From NCBI GenBank assembly GCA_011800805.1, contig MPNW01000035.1, forward strand, positions 1-64,000: a stretch of DNA of 64,000 bases. Reading direction: 5' to 3'. The notes beneath the pieces were generated by a model. The model saw only the letters and a program-made list of their open reading frames with translations, ran no database searches and had not been told where the DNA came from. Shown piece by piece: positions 23,542 through 34,966 of the stretch. The number at the start of each line of letters is the position of its first letter. The stretch's first letter is position 1. Position numbers and translations under genes: made by a program. This DNA is from Hirudo medicinalis. Taxonomy: Eukaryota; Annelida; Clitellata; Hirudinida; Hirudinidae.

Positions 23542-24980
23542 TCACTGATCTTCTGAATTTGGCAGACCACAAAATTTGATGTCGTTTATCCTCAGATATG
23601 TTAGGAAATCTTTTCGGACTGGAAATTTGCAAGGTTTACGTGAATGCTTTTGAATACATGTTTTACAAGTTGGACTCACCTTTAAAAAATCGGAAACGTT
23701 TTCTTCTCTTGTACCAGAAGCATATCTTTGGGTGGGATGTGGTCTTTTCAATGACTGTTGCTTCGACCCTAACGACGTCCGGCCTTCAAATTAACCAAGG
23801 ATAGCTGTTAGCCAAAATTTGGATGCAGTAATGGTGTTTTGCAGATGTTAAATGCTCTAATGCTTAAGGTGCATTAAGCCAGAGCGATTTGCACTTGGGA
23901 AAGGGTATTTTGCCTAAAAAATACCATCACTTAAAATGCGAATAGGCTTTAATGACTAATTTTTATTGGATCAAGTGCTTTTGCTAAAAATACCCTGTGT
24001 CCCCATTTTAGCGTACAAGTTGGCTCAAATGTTATAAGCAACGGTCGTCACGTGCCATTTTTGCAACCCGACTTGCCGCAAGCAGCACTTTGTAAACATT
24101 CTAAGATTCTCATGCTTATCGGCATATAATATACAAATACATTTATTTTTATTATGTCCACTTGCATGCTTTATAGGCAGATTTTACTATCAATTAATCC
24201 ACATATCAATGCTAACCTGAGAAGAGGTCGCCCAATCAAAGTGAAGTCACTTCCACCAACCAGAAGTACCTACAAAACTGACAATTAATTTTTGTTTTCC
24301 TCCAAAATTAAGAATGAAGCCAATCACTTTATTAAGCACTATCTTGTCTCCAATTTCTACTTTCATGTCATTATTGTCAAGAATTATAACATCCTCTTGA
24401 GTTATTTTCCTCTGCTTTCCGGCTGCCAAAATAACTGCAAACAGTCTGCCTGTACTATTCTCTTTAAGCTGAGAATTTACTTTTTCTGAGAGATCTAATT
24501 TGAAAATCATTTTAAAAGTAAATATAATATAGTAAAGTGGTTTTCAATCAATAAATTTGCTAACTTGACCACGATTCTTTGGAAGCCTCATCTTTGTTAA
24601 ATCCAAAACTACAAAGCATAATTTGATTATGTGAATCTCTATTAACATCTTTAGAGAAAGTTGATAATGACATAGATTACATCTTCATATATATCTACTA
24701 GCAATATCAAATAATATTATTGGGATCAAGATATCATTAATTAGCAAGCAACTGAAAAAAATCGATCAACCAAAAACATCTCTAACGTTTTGTTCTCTGG
24801 AATTGGATATAAGGCATTTGAATGAAACTGTAGTCTTGGTAAAACTTGCATCGCATTTTGTATGCCTAAATCCAAAAATATAAAAAGCTCTAAACAATTT
24901 CAATAATCAATAAATTTACAATAACCAATAGTTTTACGCGTTGCACAGAAAAGTAGCCGGTTGGCGAAGAGGCTGGACAT
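23542..24980 (-). CDS. MRPL21: Mitochondrial ribosomal protein bL21m
   Basis: Large-subunit mitoribosome protein. Read on the minus strand: 24980-24926 (start MSSLFANRLLFCATRK, an Arg-rich mitochondrial presequence), 24865-24771, then a core exon ending at 24328 (GRLFAVILAAGKQRKITQED and EIGDKIVLNK). Next are 24269-24217 (VLLVGGSDFTLIGRPLL), 23783-23680 (DVVRVEATVIEKT and WYKRRKRFRFFK, the bL21 rRNA-binding basic segment) and 23618-23542 (FLTYLRINDI, stop TGA). The last four joins are in phase and align without gaps to vertebrate MRPL21. The join between the 24771 exon and the core exon (acceptor near 24490) is one base out with the splice sites I chose, so a small exon may be missing. The gene is tail-to-tail with WEE1 and head-to-head with HLCS. 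Confidence 0.85.
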
Positions 24981-25811
24981 GCTTACGAAGTGACGATAAG
25001 TCAGATTATTTATCAAAGCTAAAGTAGATGAGAGTTAACAAATAGTATAAAGATGAAAATAAATAATTTAATTATTAGGAATACAACTTTTAAAATTATT
25101 CAAACAATATATCAACAAAATTCGTTGTTTTACATTAAATTTTTTTAAAATCATTAATAAGGTTAAGGTTTGGTGAGGTGATAGGTCATGCTTTGTATTG
25201 CGGGATCATGTTAATTTGCTAGAGAGTTGGTAACTATATTGTTTGTTTTTTGTTTTGTAAAGCACTTTTTGTTAAAACTTTAAACTGGAAAATAATAACG
25301 GAATGTATTAAATTCGAGAAGTTTCGCAATATTTTAAAATTATTAAACTGTTCTAAAAAGGGAAAGTCATACTCAGACTGTAAAAAATATAGGTTCATGA
25401 ATGTAATGTTCAAGCTAAGTCTGTACTAACTATTCGTTCAATTGATTTTATATGTGCTGACAGTTGCAACATAATTTTATTACTAACATAGTATTAATAT
25501 CACGCTTTTTCGTTTTACACTCCAGAATAATGAACCTGGTTGATGATGCTTGTTTTTGTAATGGTTTGATCACTACATAGTTTTTGATACGTTTATCTCT
25601 GAAGATTCACAAAAAAACTGACATGAACTTGTTGAAAGCCATTAGCTCCAATTTCTCAAAAATTGGCTATGTCATTAGTCATATTTCTAATAATAAAAAT
25701 CACCAGCTTAAACTGGGTCTTATGTCTCAGTTTTGGTCAACATTGTTCAATCAGGATAAAACTAAACACAATTCAATGCTTCAACCTATGTTGAGACTCA
25801 ACCATTATCAG

Positions 25812-28800
25812 ATATTTACCACTGGAAAAAAGGTTTAATTTGAATGAGGTTTTGAGATTCTTTAATCAAGTTGAGATGATTCTTGATCAACTCTATTTCT
25901 TTAATGAAAAGTTGATACTTAAGAAGAAAGTTTTGTTGGAACAAAATTTTTCTCTCAAAAAGTTTGATGACCTTAGCAACTTGCAGTTGCTTTTGATAAC
26001 TTTGGACCATAATTTACTTGTAAATACTAACATTAGTGAAAGTTCATCTCCATTAAAGGTCTGGCAACGTTTGTAAACCTTAGAAATTGTTTAAATTTTT
26101 TTTAAAACATTGCTTAAAAACTAATTTTATATTCTGATTTAACATTTGGTAGTTGGAGAATTATTTTGATGTAATTGCTAGAAAAGGTGATATGTGCTTC
26201 TTGGCTGGTTATAGTGAAAAAGAACAGTTTTTGAGTTTTTGTTCAGAACTATTTCAAAGAAACTACTGTAACATCTTCATGAATAAATTTGTTTCATCCA
26301 TCACAAGTATTTGTTTTACATTTTAATGCTTTAGTTTTTTCTTTGTTTTTTTAAATTTAGTTAATTTTCCAATTAATTTTTGCTAAAGTTTTAACTTTGT
26401 TTCTTCAAACTTGATAAAGTGAAAAATATGTTTAAGAATGAAATCAAAGGAGTTGTGAAAGAAAGTAATCTTTCAACTTCTAAAATTTTCTATTTTGCAC
26501 ATATTCTAGTATTGATTTCAGATTGTAGATTTCTTTATTTTAGATTTTGATCTGGATGAAGTTGTATCAGTGAAAAATGAAAGTATTATAAAAGAGTTGC
26601 AAGCCATTGAATCCTCAAAAAAAGCCTTGAATAAGAAAACTAAATTTCCATCATTGTTGAACAGACTTCAAAACCAAATTATTTTGAACCCCACTGCCAC
26701 ATCCTTATCTTTAAAGTCAAATAGCATGTCTTCCAGGGATGAGACACATACATCTGCAGATAACGTTCTTGGTGCAAGTGTATCTAAAAGAATAAATTTG
26801 TTGACTCATTCTGGGAAGCCTCCAAATGTTCTCGTTTACACTGGGTCCGATGAAATTGACAGCAAAAAGTTTGAAGATGTCAGATCCATCTTACTTCAGT
26901 GTCTTGCTAGAGATCGGTATGCAATATATCACTTGAGAAATGAACAGGTGACCACAGTACCCTGGTTAGAGAATACAATATTGCTAGTTCTGGTTGCAAA
27001 AAAGATCCAAAAAGATGGGTTGTGTGAAGCATTCCTTACTTATTTTCTCAATGGAGGAACTGTTTTGAGCATGTCAAGCAACTTTGATGAGAGTTTCATG
27101 AAACTCACAAATTCTCAAAGGCAGCCTGAAATTATAAAAATCTCTTACAAAGACGTCAACAACATTAGTGTATTTGGTTGCTCGAGCTGCTACGATTATG
27201 AAACTTCCCGAGAAGAGGATAGCATTTCCTTGGAAAACATCGCCAGCAATTCTGAAAATGGTGGCCATGTGATTGAACTGGCAAGACACAAGCAATCATC
27301 TGGAGTTGCCTTGCTCTCTCTGGTAAGAATTGTTTTATTAATAATTCCCATTGTAATAACAAGTTAACACGAATTGTAAATAATTTATTGAGCAGTAAAG
27401 TATGAAGTTACTTTTTCTTAGGTCTCCTTTGAGAGAGATGCTTCTGATAAAATGTTGAGTGACAATCAGTTTGTTGCTCTGAAGCTGTCGAATCCATTGA
27501 GGATAAATGTGTTTAGAAGTCTCTTGTCCTCTGTTGGACTCAACTGCTGCCAATCAGATCTCCCTCCACTTTCTCCTCTCATTTTGTTTGGAACCTCACA
27601 GGTTTTCATTGATCAAAACTCATCGATTTTATTTGTGTCATCATTATGTAATTACTTTTTATTATTAATTATTGCTGCATCGACCAATAATCTTAATTTA
27701 ACTCTCTAATGATTAATTTAATTTCAACTAAATCAATAAAAATGCAACAGTTTTTAAAATTAAGAACTGGGGATTTTAATTTTAGGATTCTGTTGATTCG
27801 TTTTATTCTGCTATTAAAGATGAGACAAAGGAAGGTGTTTATTTGCAAGGAGATACTTCATATGAGTTTTTGAGCAAAAAGTTGCAGGATAATTTGACAC
27901 AGACACCCACTGAGGCATATTTGCCTGTAATAGAATATGGAGCAAATGAAAGTTTCCAATGTGGATTTGACTTTGAAGCATACAAGAACAATTTGAAAAC
28001 ATCAGTTTTTGGAAATGTTGTCATTTTTGGAGATGTAGTAACAACTACTATGAAGATTGTTGAAGAGTAAGGCTTTCATTTTTATAATTCTAAAATCAAA
28101 CAATAGAATCTACTGATATTTATTTAATTTTCTATGTTTTATTATTTAGTTACATGGACCACATGCCCCCTGAAATTGGCCTAGTTGCTATTGCTTCTTC
28201 ACAATTGGCTGGAATTGGTAGGCTTGAGATTTATAATTTTAGGTTTTGTGATGGTAATTCAGTCAGCATGTTTTAGCATTTGATTGAGGCTCTTAACAGT
28301 ATGCCACATTTATATTTTTCTGGAAGGTCGTGGAGGCAATGTCTGGTTAAGTCCAAAAGGTTGTGCATTGTTTTCGCTTCATGTTGGCATATCCCTGGGG
28401 TCCCCACTTGGGAACTGCATTTCATGCTTCCAGCAACTCGTTGCTCTTGCTAGTGTTTTGGCTGTCAGGAAGAAAAAAGGATATGAGGTTTCTATCTCAT
28501 GAATGCTTAAACCATTTTTGAGATTTTCCTAAAATCTGCAAATTCCAAATTTGATTGTGATCTCAGATATTTGTAATTTCACTCATGACTAATAATGTTT
28601 ATTCTTACTAGCAAGTAATTTAAATGTGAAGACTCACTTATGTTCTGAAATAGATGATTAATTACTTATTATTAATAATTTTGTCTGCAATTATCTGACA
28701 TTATCAGTTACAATTCAAAGCATTCTCATTTTACAACTTAAATTCAATTAATGCCCGATTAGATTAATGTTGGAATTATTTCTTTATTCACGTTAAAAAA

Positions 28801-29665
28801 TTCATGCGTTGATTGTAAAATCTTTATAGAACATTGATCTCAGAATAAAATGGCCAAATGATGTTTATTATGGGGACAAGTTGAAGCTTGGAGGGGTATT
28901 GATAAAGTCATCAGTGCTTGGAAATATGGTTCACATTAATCTTGGTAAGTGGGAGAACATTTAGAAATGCAAACTTATTCACTTAATTTTCACTTGATTA
29001 ACTTTTTGATTGAATTCTTGATAATTCTAGGATGTGGCGTCAACATATCAAACAAAGACCCAACAACATGCTTGAATGATATCATATTGCAGCATAACAA
29101 CTCCTGTTCAAGTCCTGATAGCCATCTTCAGCCCTTCACAGTGGAAGAGTTTGTGGCAAGGCTCATTACTCAGATCGAACATCTTATTAGTCAGTTCCAG
29201 GAAGACTTTGGAGATTCCTTCTATGAATTGTACCACCTGTATTGGCTGCACGGGTACTGCACATTTGACTTTCATGATGTTAAAATTCATAATCATTCCT
29301 AACAAATTTGAATTCAGATTTGTAAAATTTGGCTGAATGATAGTTTTTTTTTAAATTGGACTTGCTAAGGAGAATATTTACTTAAGCTCAAAAAGTGATG
29401 TTTTTTACTTTCTTAAATTGTTCGATACATTGGTTTTGCATCAATGCTAAATTCATACAACTCTTAATGAAACCTTTTATCCCAATAAAGCAATCAAGAG
29501 GTCACCTTGTACAAGTCTGATGGACCAAAAGGCAAAATTCTAGGCATCACTCAGGAGGGTTTTTTGTTGGTGCGCTTGGAAGATGGTCACATTGTCGAAG
29601 TGCATCCGGATGGAAATAGCTTTGACATGATGAAGAATCTAATCATTTCCAAACTTCAAAATTAA
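25812..29665 (+). CDS. HLCS: Holocarboxylase synthetase (biotin-protein ligase)
   Basis: Attaches biotin to carboxylases through biotinyl-AMP, in cytosol and mitochondria. In-phase exons: 25812-26058, 26153-26306, 26544-27322, 27422-27601, 27786-28066, 28150-28217, 28327-28487, 28830-28944, 29031-29253 and 29491-29665. The 26.5-27.3 kb exon holds GKPPNVLVYTGSDEID and YHLRNEQVTTVPWLENTILL, the conserved N-terminal region of animal HLCS. The catalytic domain shows LAGIGRGGNVWLSPKGCALF (biotin/ATP loop), RIKWPNDVYYGDKLKLGGVL (catalytic Lys region), GCGVNISNKDPTTCLND and the C-terminal cap VEVHPDGNSFDMMKNLI. The first two exons (LEKRFNLNEVLRFFNQVE; ARKGDMCFLAGYSEKEQFL) are assigned only by phase continuity. 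An upstream open frame at 25584-25838 may or may not belong. The start codon is not fixed. An AATAAA lies at 29821. Confidence 0.9.
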
Positions 29666-30215
29666 TTTCTCTGTTGTGGGCATTTGGTGTAATTATCACG
29701 CTTGCATAATGTCTTAATAATTGCTTAAGAAATCCTGCAATTTGTTTTCAAATTGGAAATTGATGTAAACATTAGGTTTAAATATGTTCTTTAGGCACCT
29801 TCGTTGTACTTAGATTTTTGAATAAACAGATCGAAGTATTTTTTCTGGGAATAGGACTGAGTTTACAACAATTTTCATAGAAAAACATTCTGGTTCTTAA
29901 ACTCATGCATGTGAATGCCCACACTTCAAACGTTTTCTGATCAGATCAGTCTTTACAAAAGCCATCCAAACACAACATGACTTCAAAATAGATGAGTGAT
30001 GATATATGAAACAAAGTGCAAAGGTCCAACAGATGAGAGAGAACAACTTTATTTACACTTCTCCCTAATTGGTTACAGATTTCATTCCATGTATTCACAC
30101 CAGTCATAACTACTGAGCCATGCTCAATTGTTAACCCTATAAGTTGAATGACCAATCCTATAGCAAAAGGGTTTTGAAAATTAACAAAACAAACAGTAAC
30201 TAGATTTAAGGATTG

Positions 30216-31262
30216 TTATCTTGTCATCCAATAATTTGACACCAGGTCGTAGGTCAGCTCGATGGCTTTTTGGATCTTTTCGGTGCTCGAGGCTGTTTTT
30301 GATAATACGAATTATGTTTAATATTAAAAAGCAAATACTAAATGAAAACACATTATTAATTAGAATAACTTCTACAAATATTGAGCTCTATATTTTTACA
30401 ATTGTTAAATAAAATCCTGGGGCAACCTGTTACAGTAATGCTTCCAGTAGTGAACACTTTAACTGATGCCTTAGGATCCTTCACCATAACATTGGCACCA
30501 GGATGCAATTCAGGTTCATAGCTGACCACAATGTTGCTGGCACTTTCCAAAAAATTAAGAAATCAGTAATCAAACCCATGATTAGAAAACAATTATAATT
30601 CCAAAATAAGTATTTTAAAATGAACACAAATTACCTGACTTCCTTGATATCCTCTTGGAAGGCCTTGGCAAAATCAAGTACGTTGATACCATATGGCATG
30701 GAACATGTGGCAAGAATGTTCACCACCTTGTACTTACGCATGGAGACATTAAAGCCCAGGTTTTTTATGAGCTTTGCCACATATTTTGAACAATGATAAG
30801 CTTCCTCAACACTGGATCAACATATAATAAACATAACACAAATCCTACACGAACACATGTAACATATCCGTCAAGCATTTGTTTACCTGCTACATCCTGT
30901 ACATGCTACTTTCCCTGATGACCAGATATTTGCAGTAACTTTTGGCTTCATCAACATCATTGATACCATCTGCAGACCATGTTTTTATTAAAAGAAATAT
31001 CAAAATTAAACTGGTCACCTTTGTAACCAACCCCTTTCTCTTTCCTGTAGGTAACATTGATACCCCTCATTGCTAATGTTCTCAAGTCTATGTGGCAACT
31101 TGTGGAGAATGTTGAGACAACATTACTAATAATGATGTCAACTTCTGCAATGAGGCCTCGTGGTTTTAAACGTTGTCACTATATATAATATTTATGACAA
31201 GTAAAACCTGGTATTTGTTTTTGTTTGTCTTCTAGATCACTTAAAATGCTATTGTCTTCCAT
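30216..31262 (-). CDS. TBPL1: TBP-like protein 1 (TRF2)
   Basis: TBP-related basal transcription factor that binds TFIIA/TFIIB but not canonical TATA boxes. It directs a subset of Pol II promoters in animals. Six exons on the minus strand: 31262-31208, 31144-31032, 30969-30887, 30811-30635, 30542-30427 and 30292-30216. They total 621 nt, exactly 206 codons plus stop (human 186 aa). Motifs in order: VDIIISNVVSTFSTSCHIDL, KPKVTANIWSSGKVACTG, KYKVVNILATCSMPYGINV, SYEPELHPGANVM, VKVFTTGSITVT. The SYEPELHP and SSGK..CTG motifs place it with TBPL1 rather than TBP. The exon 2 donor is a weak GGG/gttggt, chosen because it gives gap-free alignment. The ATG directly follows an acceptor (cattttag/ATG), so a 5' UTR exon is likely. 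Tail-to-tail with HLCS. Confidence 0.92.
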
Positions 31263-33234
31263 CTAAAATGATCATCAAAACGTAAAAAAAATCACGCACC
31301 AGTTTCTTTAAAAATTACAAATTGACACTTAAATAAAACTTCTTCAATAAATGCAACCGACGTAATTATAAGCAATATACAAAGGTTCACGAAAACAGAA
31401 CAAAAATAGTGGCAGCAAACTTGGGTTTTCTTTAAAGTTATGGCAAAGATGTTGCTAAACAGTTCAGTAGTCTCACAAAAAGCGTCCAGTGACCAAAAGG
31501 GAAACTGAGGAAAAAACTTAAAAAGAATTAAGCACATATAAAAAGCTTAAAAGAACGAAAAGACTGACCTCAGATACTGAATTAGATGCTTTAAGATTTG
31601 AAAATATTCCGTCACTTTAAACACATCAAATTAATTATTTAATCGAAGTCAATAGAAAAGGTTAATTATTTCGATAAAAAAAAAATAACACGAAAACAAG
31701 TCCAAACTATTATCGTTTGTATCTGTTTTTGTCCTGATATGAACTTGGTGAACTAGAAATTAATTTAGATTAAAAAGTAAAAATAAATTTTGTAAATTAA
31801 AAAATGCATTTATTTAAATGTTTTTTAATTTAATTTTAATTAATAGCAACCCAGTCCACATCGATTGTCAGTGGGAACAAAGTAACAAAGTTGGGTAAAA
31901 TCAATATATAATTTTAGCCGTTTTACATTTCTTGGTAAGAAGTAAGAATCAAACCGATTTATTCTCGATGGTGTAAAACAATGCAAGCATAAGTCATGCT
32001 GCATAACTAATATAAGGTTTTGATCCATAAAGCGAGAGGCCTGAACATGATCGGGGGTACGCCTTTTCCCATGATTAAATGAGTTTCCCTAACTATTTGA
32101 CATGTGAAGCAAAACAAGTTAAAGTCAATTACTTGTCCTATTAAATAGATGATTAAGAGTCTTAATTCAGGGTGGTGCCCTCATACATGGATTCGCACAG
32201 CGACCAATGATTAATACAGACATTTGTCACTAGGGAGGTTGATGCCTAATTGCCTTAAATGCCGGGGTGCATCTAGTCATCTGATGACTTTTATTTCCGA
32301 CGTGACATGGTTGCTTGTAAGTGTACTTCCCCCTAGTTGGGATGCAGCTAATTTGGCTCTCAAAATTTTTTTTTTTGGGGGGGGCAAATAAATTTCTGGC
32401 AGAGACGTAATTTAGTTAACCCATGATTCCTGTTGCTCCCGTGACTTTTGGCGAGAAGCAAGAAAAATGTCATCTCATCAAATTATGATTTTCTCCCCTG
32501 TGAAAAGCCGGGACACGATGTCTTTGGATGCTACCTGCATGGATTGGTTTAAAGGTCTGTTGTAAAGTAAAAGGTTGACAAAAGGTGAATGACTATCAGT
32601 TGCTCAATTTTAGGTATCTACCGAAAAATACAATATAAATATAATCTTTGAATTTTTTGCACTGCATAGAAATTTATATGGTGTCGGAAATCGTGATTTT
32701 CTTTTTTCATCTCGGTATTTTATTCTAATAAACACATTTAAAAAACAAAACAAAACAAAAAACAAGCTTATCATGCAGAAATTATTCGTGAAGTAACTTA
32801 CTGTTGCTTATTTGAATAAACTTTAACAGTACGTAGCACTTTGTGTAATATTATGACTTGATTTAGGCGTCGAAATCAAAATTGATTGCTATCATTTGTT
32901 TCTTTTGATTTCTAAATATGTTTCACGTTCCTTCCATCTGTTGGCCACTAGGGTCGATATCAATTTCATTCACAAATATTAACATTCACGAAAGAACTTT
33001 ATCTTGGGAAAAGTTAAATACAAAATTGATGTCCTATATTGATTGGAGAGTCCCGAAAATTTTATAAATATCACTCAACTCCTCAGTCTCTTGGTTTACC
33101 ATTAGTGAGTTTCTAAGAGGTTTTGGTAATATTAATTAGTTTTGCTTTCAAGAAATTTTAAAGTATATCTTTTAATACAATTTATCATCAATTATAGTTG
33201 TAAATACCACTAAAAAAAAATTACAGAGGACAAG
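31263..33234. other. Gene-free stretch
   Basis: Probable 5' flank or 5' UTR of TBPL1 followed by AT-rich sequence. A homopolymer T/G run lies at about 32368-32384. No exon or RNA gene was recognised. Confidence 0.45.
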
Positions 33235-33790
33235 ATGAAGACTGATCTTGACGATTCTGTTCACAATCCCGTTCTCCGCAGTTCTGGCTTGTCATACGTG
33301 CAATGAAAACTGTCCCACTGGAGATTGCATCACCTACGACAATTCCCAGCAAACCTGCTGCTTTGAAGTGGCTAACCAGCCCCCTAAGGGAAACCAATGT
33401 CAATGGTGGGCCAATGGACTCGCTTCTCACACCGATTATGTAAGTACTTAAACATGGAGAATAAATTATGTTATTTTGCACAACTGTTCAAAGCCGCTTT
33501 AGCTGTTTTTACTCTTAATTAAGGCTTTTATTTTTATTTCGAATAAACATTACGTTAAAATTCTGTAAACCTCGTAGGAACTTCTGGGAGGAAAAATAGT
33601 TGCCTACAAGATTCAGTGGTTTGGCGGAGGCTGGTCTAACTGGTTCGTGCCTGGTGTCAACGACATGGATTGCAAATACAACACCTCTCCGACCACTTGT
33701 CACGGAAAGTCAATTTGCGTTGGTTCCCTACGCAAGTGGTGGTCGTACTTCTACGATCACTCTCATACCTATATCATCTGCAAGCCTTAA
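33235..33790 (+). CDS. Uncharacterised secreted Cys/Trp-rich protein
   Basis: Two exons, 33235-33439 and 33578-33790, with clean GT-AG sites and an AATAAA at 33869. Exon 1 encodes a hydrophobic signal-like stretch (LTILFTIPFSAVLA), then a Cys-rich mature start ACHTCNENCPTGDCITY...TCCFEV. Exon 2 encodes IQWFGGGWSNWFVPGVNDMD, four more Cys and a conserved-looking end RKWWSYFYDHSHTYIICKP. The mature protein is about 120 residues with 11 Cys. I recognise no named domain and give no function. The only suitable ATG (33235, giving MKT then a frame change) is one base out of frame with the signal peptide, and the peptide's own frame has a TGA at 33236. Either one extra base is present near 33244 or the true start lies on an unseen exon. 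Confidence 0.6.
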
Positions 33791-34966
33791 GCTGCAAGAA
33801 TTTATTGCAGTTGAATTTGTTAAAAATAATAATGCATTTTAACTAATTCTTAAAAGGATTTTAAAGCGAATAAATGGTATTTGAAGCACGCATTGTATAA
33901 ACAAATAGATTATACTATTATTTACAACCAAGTGAAACCTATAAGAAGCTTTACATTTTTTGAGACAAAAATCAAGTTTTCAAAGATTTCTTGTAAAATA
34001 ATTGAAACCTATTTGAACATGACAATAATGCTGACGAATCTAGCGGATAATACCCGCTCAGACTGTTACTTTTGGTATGTTCCAGTAAAGTTGTCAGCAA
34101 GCAAACCTAACAAAACATCCCACTGCTCCCATTATTGGGCGTGCAAATCGAACTTATTTCTTCAATGAAATGCAACAATGAACATTACACATTCTAATAC
34201 ATAATTAAGTATTTAAACGAATAATAAACGTCCACACTTAGCATATAATTTTAAATAATTAGAGGAAAAGTTTCACATAAAATAATTTTTGGACAAAAAA
34301 TTGCAAATTTAACTTGCTGAGTGAGAATTCTTAGCATTAGAGATGTGTCGTACTTGGAATGCCCCTCCCAATGTGTGTTGCCTCATCAAATATGTGTCAT
34401 CTGTGTGTCTCTAAGTGTCAATATTTCGAATTTTCTCAGTTTTCTTTTGATAAAATAAAAACTTTTAAATAAGTAAATTATTCCAAATTAGCTTTCGAAA
34501 TTCATATCAAAAGTGTCTTTAACATCTCGACATAAACTGTATGTTGATGACACGCCACAAATGAGAAGGCCAGTAGTTTTAAAATCATGTTCGTACCTTC
34601 ACGGTCCAATGATATCGAATGGTCTCTTAAACGCTGTCAGTGAGCGAATCGCGATTAATTCCGTGAACTAAAGAGACCTTTTGCTGTTCATTTGTTGATA
34701 CTCCTGAAGTTGAGATTACATTTATCAATATAGTTTTTTTTTTTAGTTTTGTGATAACATCCGTTATTTGGAAAAGTGTCTACAAAGTGAGTTTTCATGC
34801 AGTCAAGGATCTAATTCATCTCCTAATTAGAAATGGATTAAAATTGTATTTTCAGAATAACCTATGAAAAATTAACAATTGTCAAATGGTGCTCATAAAA
34901 AAGGTTTAGTATTATTCTTTTCCGATTTCACTTCTTGAAAGGATCGAATCAGAAGTTTGTTAAACC
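33791..34966. other. No gene recognised
   Basis: 3' UTR of the secreted protein, then AT-rich DNA up to the myosin start codon. Nothing else was identified. Confidence 0.5.
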
